Shown: piece by piece, positions 1-6,082 of the stretch | Position numbering within the stretch: position 1 is the stretch's first letter | Layout: each line of letters starts with the position of its first letter | Origin: Gammaproteobacteria bacterium | GTDB lineage: Bacteria > Pseudomonadota > Gammaproteobacteria > Tenderiales > Tenderiaceae | Assembly (NCBI GenBank): GCA_024276775.1 | Contig: JAJRWO010000305.1 | Span: 1-7,399, forward strand | Direction of reading: 5' to 3' | DNA length: 7,399 bases | The notes under the pieces: generated by a model | The model's database searches: none | What the model saw: the letters and a program-made list of their open reading frames with translations, nothing else | Told to the model about the DNA's origin: nothing | Translations under genes and position numbers: made by a program

Positions 1-249
1 CAAAGATGGCTTTTGTTTGAAACATCTTGAGACCAACAAAGTATTGGCAGTAGAGATTCTCTCGTATTTGCTCAATGGTTTCTTCGTCACTCAGGCAAAG
101 TTTGTGCTTGATGATAACGGCACCAATGACTAAGCGTGCATTTTTTGCAGGGCGAGCTGGACCCAACGGTTATTGTTATCAAGTGTGGATTCAAAGGGAG
201 TTTCAAATCCAGATAGTGGCAGTTGGGTTTCACTGGTATATCGAATCAT
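1..249 (-). pseudogene. Decayed 5' end of an IS5/IS1182-type transposase
   Basis: On the minus strand an ATG at 249-247 opens a reading frame starting MIRYTSETQLPLSGFETPFE and reaching NNRWVQLA, a typical N-terminus of transposases of the IS5/IS1182 superfamily. At about position 151 the frame breaks. The continuation lies in another frame (PAKNARLVIGAVIIKHKLCL, then SDEETIEQIREN and QYFVGL), which in intact relatives follows after roughly 25-30 further residues containing an IPW motif. The gene has therefore lost a short internal segment, and the original frame soon meets a TAG. The remnant runs off the left edge of the window, so the catalytic DDE residues cannot be seen. The family call rests on remembered N-terminal motifs. 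The frame break is read directly from the sequence. It cannot make a functional transposase in one piece. Confidence 0.8.
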
Positions 250-250
250 G

Positions 251-290
251 GTGCACGCTTTTTGGGATGATATCGCTGGCTTTCGTGCAC
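251..290. repeat. 7-bp inverted repeat upstream of the transposase start
   Basis: GTGCACG at 251-257 and its exact reverse complement CGTGCAC at 284-290 are separated by 26 bp. The inner arm ends one base before the transposase ATG (249-247). The arms may be part of the element's terminal or subterminal inverted repeat, or a hairpin in the leader of readthrough transcripts. The repeat is seen directly; its role is inferred. Confidence 0.6.
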
Positions 291-292
291 TT

Positions 293-298
293 ATTATA
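293..298 (-). promoter_or_regulatory. Possible -10 element of the transposase promoter
   Basis: The minus strand reads TATAAT exactly at 298-293, placing a start site near 286, inside the outer arm of the inverted repeat and about 37 bases ahead of the ATG. No good -35 hexamer is found 16-18 bp upstream, so the promoter is weak or unproven. Confidence 0.3.
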
Positions 299-372
299 CA
301 ATATTAAGCTTTATCTAGTTGATTTAACTTGTGTTTTACTTGTTGAGGAGGTTCTAATTATCCTTTAAAACA

Positions 373-392
373 TAACAAGGCAGTTCCTGTTA
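373..392 (-). terminator. Weak possible terminator of the EAL-HDOD gene
   Basis: On the minus strand TAACAGG (from the stop codon onwards) can pair with CCTTGTTA, with one bulged base and a 5-base loop, followed by TGTTTTAAA. The stem is short and the T-run poor, so this is only a candidate. The stretch 250-389 holds no gene. Confidence 0.25.
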
Positions 393-1598
393 ACCCCGTC
401 TTATTGATGTCTCAATATCGCTCGCCCAAGCCAAAGCATCAATATATGTTTTTTGCATATGCGCTTGTTCAAATTTTTTTATCGCGGCTGAATCCCATTG
501 CCCCTGCTCATATGCAATGACAGCCGCAAGTATTCCACCAATGGTACCTTTGTGTGCTAACAACGCCTGGTTTATCTCATCTGACAAGGATAATGATGGC
601 AGTAATTTAGCCATCTCCATATCCAGCAAGGCATCAAGCACTGAAAATAAACCCACTACAAAACAGCCTTCTTTGTTAGGAAGAGTCATTGAGGCAACCA
701 AAAATTCACACATCTTGGCACGCACTAATGAAGTCACCAGTAACTCATGTGGCTTGTCATTAATATCTGACATTGCCAATACCATCATCATTTCCTTGAC
801 AGCTTTTAGGCCAATAACAAAAACGGCATTGCGCAATGATTCAATTTTATTTGGCAATGAAAACATGGCTGAATTGACATAACGCAATAGGCGATAACTT
901 AACGATACATCATGACTAATGGCTTCACCAAGTACATTAATATCAATGTTAGGATTTTGTAATTTTGATAACAATTGCATGACTGCCAACTGATTAGCGG
1001 GTATGCGCCGACGTTTTAACACTTTAGGTTTACAGAAAAAATAGCCCTGAAAATAATCGAAACCCAAGGCTTTACATAACTCAAATTCTTCTTGGGTCTC
1101 AACCTTCTCGGCCAGCAGCTTGACGTTGAAATCTTTCAGAATTTCAACATGCTCAATCAGCTGGTGGCGATTAAGCGCCAAAAGGTCAATCTTTATTAAA
1201 TCTGCCAGTTCAACTAATTTTCGCAGGCTTTCATCATAAATAAAATCATCCAGTGCAATCATATAGCCCTGTGCTGACAATCGTTTAATGCCTGCAATCA
1301 CGTCATTATCTGCTGCAATATCCTCAAGCACCTCAACAACAATTTTGTTGCCTGAAAACGGCAATGGATTATCTCCCACAACAAAACCGCGAGTCAGATT
1401 AACAAAGGCATAATGTGGCCCAACAAGCTCAACCAAACCAATCTCGGCCAGAGCATTCACCAACACCGTATAGGTTGCCTGATCACCCAGACCAGCAGGT
1501 GCGTTCGCTTCATCAGCAGCGCGATATAACAGTTCATAGGCATAGACATTGAGTTTGCGGTCATAAATGGGTTGTCGAGCCAAATATATGTGTGGCAT
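390..1598 (-). CDS. EAL-HDOD domain signalling protein (YuxH/CdgJ-like)
   Basis: This 402-residue cytoplasmic protein has an N-terminal EAL domain (about residues 1-195) and a C-terminal HDOD domain (about 200-395), the architecture of the YuxH/CdgJ group, some of which degrade cyclic di-GMP and affect motility. The opening IYLARQPIYDRK is typical and fixes the start. In the EAL part the signature is YELLYR (E22), followed by FVNLTR (N67), an acidic VVEVLED (E89/E92), ALDDF (D117, D118), IKIDL (K136), AEKVET (E164) and YFQGYFF (Q184). The usual metal and base-catalysis positions thus appear to be kept, although the canonical EAL and the DFGTG loop are altered (ELL; DDFIYD). The HDOD part shows LLRYVNSA (237-244) and LFSVLDALL (317-325) and, as expected for HDOD, no HD metal pair. 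TTTCCAGGAAA upstream contains an AGGAAA ribosome site 8 bases from the ATG. It has its own promoter and is separated from cysN by a terminator. Whether it is an active phosphodiesterase or only a sensor or scaffold is not decided by the sequence. Confidence 0.9.
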   Translation of the reverse strand: MPHIYLARQPIYDRKLNVYAYELLYRAADEANAPAGLGDQATYTVLVNALAEIGLVELVGPHYAFVNLTRGFVVGDNPLPFSGNKIVVEVLEDIAADNDVIAGIKRLSAQGYMIALDDFIYDESLRKLVELADLIKIDLLALNRHQLIEHVEILKDFNVKLLAEKVETQEEFELCKALGFDYFQGYFFCKPKVLKRRRIPANQLAVMQLLSKLQNPNIDINVLGEAISHDVSLSYRLLRYVNSAMFSLPNKIESLRNAVFVIGLKAVKEMMMVLAMSDINDKPHELLVTSLVRAKMCEFLVASMTLPNKEGCFVVGLFSVLDALLDMEMAKLLPSLSLSDEINQALLAHKGTIGGILAAVIAYEQGQWDSAAIKKFEQAHMQKTYIDALAWASDIETSIRRG

Positions 1599-1628
1599 TA
1601 AGCGGATTTCCTGGAAATAAAGAAGTGT

Positions 1629-1641
1629 CGATATGATATCG
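1629..1641. promoter_or_regulatory. 13-bp palindrome over the -10 of the EAL-HDOD promoter
   Basis: CGATATGATATCG is a perfect inverted repeat with 6-bp arms around a central G. It covers the candidate -10 (1638-1633). This is where a repressor dimer would block polymerase. No known operator is recognised. Confidence 0.4.
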
Positions 1642-1660
1642 GCGAAAATGCCACTTTCAA
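1633..1660 (-). promoter_or_regulatory. Sigma-70-type promoter of the EAL-HDOD gene
   Basis: On the minus strand TTGAAA (1660-1655, 5 of 6 to consensus) is followed after 16 bp by TATCAT (1638-1633, 5 of 6). The predicted start near 1626 gives a short leader of about 28 bases containing the AGGAAA ribosome site. It lies between the cysN terminator and the gene, as expected for an independent transcription unit. Confidence 0.55.
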
Positions 1661-1673
1661 TATGCCTGCGCCA

Positions 1674-1701
1674 TAAAAAAAGGGCGATTCACTCGCCCTT
1701 T
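1674..1701 (-). terminator. Rho-independent terminator of the cysDN operon
   Basis: On the minus strand AAAGGGCGA and TCGCCCTTT form a 9-bp stem around a 5-base loop, ending in a run of seven T residues (the T-run partly overlaps the stem base). It sits about 50 bases after the cysN stop codon, so it ends cysDN transcription before the EAL-HDOD gene. On the plus strand the T-run is short, so the terminator is mainly one-directional. Confidence 0.9.
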
Positions 1702-1750
1702 ATCCACCATAATCATGCAAACAGAAATGAGATTTATTTTTAAATTCCGT

Positions 1751-3193
1751 TTACTTCAGCAGATCGTTGGTCGATACACACTGCCATTCAGGGTAATACT
1801 GCCGGATTAATACATTCAAATCTTTTTCAAACGCACTGTATTCTTTTCGAGATTGTATATGTGCCTGCATAGAGGATGCTCCGCGAATCATACCGGCGGC
1901 TAAAGTGGCATTGGTGTATTTGTCAATCACAATAAAGCTACCCGTGCCCTTGATTTTGTCATAAGGGTCGAAAGATATTTTTTGATTCAGGCTTAATTGG
2001 CACTGGGCGATTTCATTTAATTCTAACTGTTTGGCAGGTTGTTGCGCCAGGGTGTTGACTTCAACCTTGTGATCCACCTGAAGGAAGCGGCCTGTGGTCA
2101 CATTGGTTGCTCGCTTGATTAAATAATCCGCGCCAATATGCATGGGTGCCTCATTCATCCACACTAGCATAACTTCAAACTGATCGGCCACTTCAGGGAT
2201 ATTAGATGATTTAACAATCATGTCTCCACGACTGATATCCACCTCATCCTCCAGCGTCAGAGTAACCCCCATTGGTGCAAACGCGATTTCAACAACCATC
2301 TCGTCAGCAGAAACAGCCGGCTGAATCACCTGTTTTACTTTTGAGGTTTTTAGTGAAGGAAGCACGGTGATCTCGTCTCCGGCTTGAATTGTACCCGCAG
2401 CAATCGTGCCACAAAAACCCCTGAAATCAAGGTTAGGACGATTAACGTATTGGACGGGCAGCCTGAAGTGTTCTAAATCCGTCGTGTCATGAAGAGGGAT
2501 GGTGTCCAGCAATTTCATCAATGGTAGGCCAGTAAACCAAGGCATGTTTTCACTGGCGTTGACGACATTATCTCCCGTTAGGGCTGATACGGGCGTGAAA
2601 ATAGGGTCGGTAATGCCGAGCTCTTTTGCAAATTCAGTGTACTCAGTTTTAATTTGATTAAAGCGCTCTTCACTAAAAGCCACCAAATCCATTTTATTGA
2701 CGGCGACCACAATATGCTTAATGGCCAATAAGCTGGTGATGTAACTGTGGCGTCTGGTTTGAGTTTGCACCCCATAGCGGGCGTCAATCAGGATGATCGC
2801 CAAATCGGCCGTCGATGCCCCCGTTGCCATATTACGAGTATACTGCTCATGTCCAGGGGTGTCGGCAATGATAAATTTACGTTTATCGGTTGCAAAATAG
2901 CGATAGGCAACATCGATGGTAATTCCCTGCTCGCGCTCAGACTGTAGACCATCCACCAATAAAGCCAGGTCAATTGTGTCACCGGTTGTACCGTGTTTTT
3001 TGGAGTCTTTATTGATTGCCGCCAACTGATCTTCAAAGATCATTTTGCTATCGTGCAATAGGCGTCCAATTAAGGTACTTTTGCCGTCATCAACACTGCC
3101 ACAGGTAATGAAGCGCAATAATTCTTTATTTTCATGCTGCTTCAAATAGGCTTCAATATCTGTTTTGAGTAGTTTGCTTTGTTCAACTGCCAT
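1751..3193 (-). CDS. cysN: Sulfate adenylyltransferase subunit 1 (GTPase subunit)
   Basis: CysN is the GTPase partner of CysD in ATP sulfurylase. It couples GTP hydrolysis to formation of adenosine 5'-phosphosulfate and pyrophosphate from ATP and sulfate, in the cytoplasm, as the first step of assimilatory sulfate reduction. The protein is an EF-Tu-like GTPase: P-loop GSVDDGKST at 32-40, switch region REQGITIDV at 87-95, DTPGHE at 111-116, and NKMD at 166-169, followed by beta-barrel domains to residue 480. The length fits stand-alone CysN (about 475 residues) and excludes a CysNC fusion, which would add an APS kinase of about 170 residues. I chose the ATG at 3193: the protein then begins MAVEQSK, an AAGGGAA ribosome site lies about 10 bases upstream, and the start falls 13 bp after the cysD stop. 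An upstream in-frame extension to a TTG at 3262 would overlap cysD and add a non-homologous basic stretch. Confidence 0.97.
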   Translation of the reverse strand: MAVEQSKLLKTDIEAYLKQHENKELLRFITCGSVDDGKSTLIGRLLHDSKMIFEDQLAAINKDSKKHGTTGDTIDLALLVDGLQSEREQGITIDVAYRYFATDKRKFIIADTPGHEQYTRNMATGASTADLAIILIDARYGVQTQTRRHSYITSLLAIKHIVVAVNKMDLVAFSEERFNQIKTEYTEFAKELGITDPIFTPVSALTGDNVVNASENMPWFTGLPLMKLLDTIPLHDTTDLEHFRLPVQYVNRPNLDFRGFCGTIAAGTIQAGDEITVLPSLKTSKVKQVIQPAVSADEMVVEIAFAPMGVTLTLEDEVDISRGDMIVKSSNIPEVADQFEVMLVWMNEAPMHIGADYLIKRATNVTTGRFLQVDHKVEVNTLAQQPAKQLELNEIAQCQLSLNQKISFDPYDKIKGTGSFIVIDKYTNATLAAGMIRGASSMQAHIQSRKEYSAFEKDLNVLIRQYYPEWQCVSTNDLLK

Positions 3194-3206
3194 TGTCTTA
3201 ATTCCC

Positions 3207-4121
3207 TTAGAAATACCCTTCGATTTTTTTCTTTTCCATTGACCCGGCTTCATCGTGATCAATCAGTCGCCCTTGTCTTTCAGAAACCTTTGTTAAAAGC
3301 ATCTCCTGGATAATCTCGGGAAGTGTTTCTGCATCTGAAGGCACTGCGCCCGTCAATGGATAACAGCCTAAGGTTCTAAAGCGGACTTTTTCCATTTTAG
3401 CTGTTTTGCGCAGTTCTTCCGGCATACGTTCATCGTCGACCATGATTTTGGTGCCTTCATATTTAACCACTGGACGCTCTTTGGCAAAATACAGATCGGG
3501 AATAGGAATGCTTTCTAAATAGATGTATTGCCAGATATCAAGCTCTGTCCAGTTCGAAAGCGGAAAGACTCGAATAGACTCTCCCTTTTGGTGCCTGCCG
3601 TTATAAATCTCCCATAATTCCGGACGCTGGTTTTTAGGATCCCAGCGGTGATTCTTATCGCGGAATGAATAAATGCGTTCTTTAGCACGAGATTTTTCTT
3701 CGTCGCGGCGTGCACCACCAAAGACAGCATCATATTTATGGTCATCCAACACCTGGCGCAAACCTTGCGTTTTCATGATATCGGTATGCATACCAGCCCC
3801 ATGGGTAAACGGCGAAATATTAAGTTCTTTGCCCTTTGGATTGATATAAGCGATCAGTTCCATGCCCACATCTTTTGCTCGCTGGTTGCGAAATTGAATC
3901 ATCTCCCTGAATTTCCATGTGGTATCAACATGAACCAGTGGAAATGGAGGCAAAGCAGGATAAAATGCTTTTTGCGCGAGATGCAGCATTACTGAAGAAT
4001 CCTTACCCACACTGTAAAGCATCGCCGGATTATCGAATTCTGCGATAACCTCCCGCATCACATAAATTGATTCAGCCTCAAGCTTTTTCAAGTGCGTAAG
4101 TCTTTGATTTGTAATGCTCAT
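3207..4121 (-). CDS. cysD: Sulfate adenylyltransferase subunit 2 (PP-loop subunit)
   Basis: CysD is the catalytic adenylyl-transferring subunit of ATP sulfurylase and works as a complex with CysN. The 304-residue product matches the usual length of about 302. The PP-loop is YSVGKDSSVMLHLA, with the core SVGKDSS at residues 37-43, the CysD form of the SGGKDS motif. Further family stretches are HVDTTWKF, GGARRDEEKSRAKER, FPLSNWTELDIWQYI and RFRTLGCYPLTGA, and the end EKKKIEGYF is typical. I chose the ATG at 4121 (MSITNQRLTHLKKLEAES) because it matches the family N-terminus and has AAGGGTG 7 bases upstream. The open frame extends 27 codons further to a TTG at 4202, but those residues are unlike CysD. 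It is the first gene of a two-gene cysDN operon. No cysC, cysH or cysG accompanies it in the window. Confidence 0.97.
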   Translation of the reverse strand: MSITNQRLTHLKKLEAESIYVMREVIAEFDNPAMLYSVGKDSSVMLHLAQKAFYPALPPFPLVHVDTTWKFREMIQFRNQRAKDVGMELIAYINPKGKELNISPFTHGAGMHTDIMKTQGLRQVLDDHKYDAVFGGARRDEEKSRAKERIYSFRDKNHRWDPKNQRPELWEIYNGRHQKGESIRVFPLSNWTELDIWQYIYLESIPIPDLYFAKERPVVKYEGTKIMVDDERMPEELRKTAKMEKVRFRTLGCYPLTGAVPSDAETLPEIIQEMLLTKVSERQGRLIDHDEAGSMEKKKIEGYF

Positions 4122-4201
4122 ATTGACACCCTTTTTGTCCTGTCCATGAATAATGGATACCCTTAAATTGTTGAGTTGCTGCTGATCGGCACCAAAAATC
4201 A

Positions 4202-4212
4202 ACCACCATCAA
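4202..4212. repeat. 11-bp direct repeat, copy 1 (ACCACCATCAA)
   Basis: ACCACCATCAA occurs here in the cysD leader and again at 4330-4340 in the same orientation, 128 bp apart, with the candidate cysDN promoter between the copies. The meaning is unknown: a binding-site pair, a trace of a past insertion, or chance. Confidence 0.45.
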
Positions 4213-4250
4213 GTACTAAGGGCGACCAAAAAACAAGCACAACAGCTCAG

Positions 4251-4279
4251 ATTATACCTACTCAGGCAGCAGAAATTAT
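4251..4279 (-). promoter_or_regulatory. Candidate cysDN promoter
   Basis: The minus strand has a perfect TATAAT at 4256-4251. With a 17-bp spacer the -35 position (4279-4274) reads ATAATT, a poor match to TTGACA, as is common for promoters that need an activator. Known cysDN promoters in enterobacteria are activated by the LysR-type regulator CysB, so such control is plausible here but inferred. A start near 4244 would give a leader of about 120 bases. Confidence 0.5.
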
Positions 4280-4286
4280 ATAATTT
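4273..4286. promoter_or_regulatory. 14-bp A/T palindrome over the cysDN -35
   Basis: AAATTATATAATTT is a perfect 14-bp palindrome overlapping the -35 position of the candidate cysDN promoter. It could be a dimeric regulator site, for instance of a LysR-type protein such as CysB, but an A/T-only palindrome can also arise by chance in a promoter region. Confidence 0.35.
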
Positions 4287-4329
4287 TCTCCACAAATATG
4301 CTTTATTTATAAATGACCCAATATATGGC

Positions 4330-4340
4330 ACCACCATCAA
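4330..4340. repeat. 11-bp direct repeat, copy 2 (ACCACCATCAA)
   Basis: Exact second copy of the 11-bp word at 4202-4212, here between the phosphatase-operon terminator and the cysDN promoter. The rest of the gene-free stretch 4122-4418 holds only the promoter, palindrome and terminator described separately. Confidence 0.45.
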
Positions 4341-4387
4341 AAAAACCATTTTTACCGTATAGCGCAATATTCGGTCAGCTTTTATCT

Positions 4388-4411
4388 AAAAAATCGGCTG
4401 TTCGCACAACC
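4388..4411 (-). terminator. Rho-independent terminator of the ankyrin/lipoprotein/phosphatase operon
   Basis: On the minus strand GGTTGT pairs with ACAGCC (6 bp, one G-T) around a GCGA loop, a GNRA-type tetraloop, followed by GATTTTTT. It begins 8 bases after the phosphatase stop codon and isolates the operon from cysDN. Confidence 0.75.
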
Positions 4412-4418
4412 TATTGGT

Positions 4419-4997
4419 TCACGCCTCAGGATATTTATAGATACTAAAATCCCAGTATGACTTGGGTGAGTGTTTTGGGCCTGACCAGCCCCGCGACAAT
4501 AGTTGTTTGCAAATAAACCAGAGCAAAGCGCCATGGCCGACAAATAAAAGTCGCTGATGTTTGTTTGTATATTCAAGCAAGCGCTCAACGCAGGCAAGGC
4601 CTCGTTGTTTTGCCTGCTGAAACGATTCAGCATTAGCGGAGAACCCTGCCAGCCATATCAACCGATAAAATACAGACCATGTGGCAGGTAAGAATCCAGG
4701 CGTTTTTATGTTTGCGAATGGCATTTCAAATTCTCTGAATAAGGCTTCATTGACATCAATGCTGCCAACATCCAGCGCTTGAGCAGATTCAATTGAGCGC
4801 GGTAAATGGCTACAGACAACAAAATCACACTCTGCTGCCAGTATCAAAGCCGGTTTTGGCGCTGGCAGTCGAGAATCAATACCTGATTGATTATATTCAG
4901 TGATCCAATCACCATACTGCAAAGATGATAGTTGGTGATCGTTGGCAATCGCAGGCTTACCGTGCCTGAGTAAAACAATCTCCATTGCAGTGGCCAT
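4419..4997 (-). CDS. Histidine phosphatase (phosphoglycerate mutase-like) family protein
   Basis: This 192-residue protein of the histidine phosphatase superfamily transfers phosphate through a phospho-histidine. The signature LLRHGKP gives RHG at 11-13 with nucleophile H12. CSHLPRSIESA supplies the second arginine (R67), FREFE an acidic residue (E89 or E91), and LLFVGHGALLW the second histidine (H155). All core residues are therefore present and an active enzyme is likely, but the substrate is not evident. The similarity is to short SixA/CobC/GpmB-like proteins in general. No signal peptide is seen, so it should be cytoplasmic. It is the last gene of a three-gene operon, 2 bp after the preceding stop. 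There is no clear ribosome site, which suggests translation coupled to the upstream gene. A second ATG four codons downstream (4985) is an alternative start. Confidence 0.87.
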   Translation of the reverse strand: MATAMEIVLLRHGKPAIANDHQLSSLQYGDWITEYNQSGIDSRLPAPKPALILAAECDFVVCSHLPRSIESAQALDVGSIDVNEALFREFEMPFANIKTPGFLPATWSVFYRLIWLAGFSANAESFQQAKQRGLACVERLLEYTNKHQRLLFVGHGALLWFICKQLLSRGWSGPKHSPKSYWDFSIYKYPEA

Positions 4998-4999
4998 CG

Positions 5000-5428
5000 T
5001 TACATACTTAACTGGCGTTCGATCACCGCAATATATTGCCGCTCTTCAATTGAATAAAGTGCTTTCAGATCAACGGGGAAACGCGGATTACGGTGTGGCA
5101 TCAATACCAGTTCAGTCATATCAATATACAGTTTATTGGGTTTGTCGACACTCTTCTCAGCCATCTTCCTCAAGGTTTTGGTATAACTGTAACCGCTACT
5201 GGCAAACACTCTGATCACAAATTTTTTGCGATCTTTACCGTTCAGGCTCATCGGGCTAACCGACAGTCGTTTATCAGAGATAAGCGTGTAAGAATCTGCC
5301 AGCGATTCAAGTGCAGCACGTTCGCCGAATGGCGCGGCAACCAGCTCAGTCGGTTCGTTGCCGCATGCCGCCAGCCACAATGCCGTTGCTAACAGGACAA
5401 AATTCTTTATATATTTCAACATGTTCAC
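5000..5428 (-). CDS. Small lipoprotein of unknown family
   Basis: The 142-residue product starts with a lipoprotein signal peptide: KYIKN, a hydrophobic FVLLATALWL stretch, and lipobox LAAC with C22 as the lipidated cysteine. Gly follows at +2, so by the enterobacterial Lol rule it would be sent to the outer membrane. The mature part of about 120 residues has mixed charge, no further cysteines and no motif that I recognise. It ends in a basic-hydrophobic stretch (YIAVIERQLSM). I set the start at a GTG (5428), because AGGGA lies 8 bases upstream within the end of the ankyrin gene. The ATG two codons later (5422) is an alternative and changes nothing in the mature protein. The gap to the ankyrin gene is 2 bp and to the phosphatase gene 2 bp. 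Function unknown. Confidence 0.8.
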   Translation of the reverse strand: MNMLKYIKNFVLLATALWLAACGNEPTELVAAPFGERAALESLADSYTLISDKRLSVSPMSLNGKDRKKFVIRVFASSGYSYTKTLRKMAEKSVDKPNKLYIDMTELVLMPHRNPRFPVDLKALYSIEERQYIAVIERQLSM

Positions 5429-5430
5429 CG

Positions 5431-5982
5431 TTACAGTCCCTGACTATTTCGCATCCAGCGATGCAGCAGATTGGCCAGCTCAACATTGCCGTCATTTTGG
5501 GCAACCATCCGCGCCGTCCAGCCTTTATCATTTTCAGCCAACAGGTTTGCACCGCCATCATAGAGAATACGTAAAGTTGATTCATTATTACGCTGGGCTG
5601 CCCAATGCAGCGGTGTCCAGCCTGACTGATCAGTATGATGAATATTGGCACCTTTTTCCAATAACAGCTGAACCGCAGAATCATTACCTTTCATCACCGC
5701 TCGCAGCAACGGCGTCCAGCCAGTATTGTCCTCGATGTCGATCTCGGCGCCATTGTCGATTAACAGCCGCATTAGTTCCAAGTGCCCCTGGCGTGCTGCA
5801 TGCGTCAAGGCCGACCAGCCATAGCTATTGCGGGCATCCACCTTACTGCCTTGAGACAAGAGTGTCTGCACTGCAGCGGTATCTCCATCCACTACCTTTT
5901 TCATCAACAGGGTATTGTTGTCACAGGCCAACAGCAATGTCGACAACGCTGCCACGACCAATGCTCTGTTCCAACTTTTCAT
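5431..5982 (-). CDS. Ankyrin-repeat lipoprotein
   Basis: The 183-residue protein begins with a lipoprotein signal (MKSWNRALVVAALSTLLLAC, lipidated C20). The mature part is almost entirely ankyrin repeats of 33 residues. A first, weaker repeat covers about 23-54, and clear repeats start at YGWSALTHAA (about 54), TGWTPLLRAV (about 87), SGWTPLHWAA (about 120) and KGWTARMVAQ (about 153, the capping repeat). Ankyrin stacks bind other proteins, so a scaffold or inhibitor role in the periplasm is likely; the partner is unknown. Asp at +2 after the cysteine is the inner-membrane retention signal in E. coli. AAGGAAGG lies 3-4 bases upstream of the ATG, a strong ribosome site. It is the first gene of the operon with the small lipoprotein and the phosphatase. 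Confidence 0.9.
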   Translation of the reverse strand: MKSWNRALVVAALSTLLLACDNNTLLMKKVVDGDTAAVQTLLSQGSKVDARNSYGWSALTHAARQGHLELMRLLIDNGAEIDIEDNTGWTPLLRAVMKGNDSAVQLLLEKGANIHHTDQSGWTPLHWAAQRNNESTLRILYDGGANLLAENDKGWTARMVAQNDGNVELANLLHRWMRNSQGL

Positions 5983-6082
5983 GGCCTTCCTTAGTTTGAT
6001 TCAGAAAAGGCGTTATTCTAACCCGTATGCAGCGATTGATGATGTATAATTTCGTCAGTTATTTTGAGGAGCTATACCCACG
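5983..6082. promoter_or_regulatory. Divergent promoter region
   Basis: This 100-bp stretch separates the leftward ankyrin operon from the rightward zinc-ribbon/kinase pair. Rightward, TATAAT at 6045-6050 is a perfect -10, with GAGGAG at 6066-6071 as ribosome site 11 bases before the ATG. No convincing -35 is seen. Leftward, TAGAAT on the minus strand at 6020-6015 is the best -10 candidate, also without a good -35. The two units may share control. Confidence 0.5.

Noticed and set aside
75..368. Plus-strand open frame of 97 codons
   Set aside because: It lies opposite the transposase remnant and its upstream region, and shows no recognisable domain.
3194..3262. In-frame upstream extension of cysN
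   Set aside because: It starts at a TTG, overlaps the end of cysD and adds a basic stretch absent from CysN proteins. The ATG at 3193 has a good ribosome site.
4143..4157. Small hairpin TCCAT/ATGGA in the cysD leader as a riboswitch or attenuator
   Set aside because: Only a 5-bp stem with no T-run and no conserved riboswitch core. Chance is sufficient.
4122..4202. In-frame upstream extension of cysD
   Set aside because: It starts at a TTG and its 27 residues are unlike CysD. The ATG at 4121 has AAGGGTG at the right distance.
4382..4633. Minus-strand open frame of 83 codons
   Set aside because: It overlaps the end of the histidine phosphatase gene in another frame and crosses that operon's terminator.
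5358..5999. Plus-strand open frame of 213 codons
   Set aside because: It is antisense to the ankyrin-repeat gene. The repeat periodicity of that gene keeps the opposite frame open, and the product has no protein-like features.
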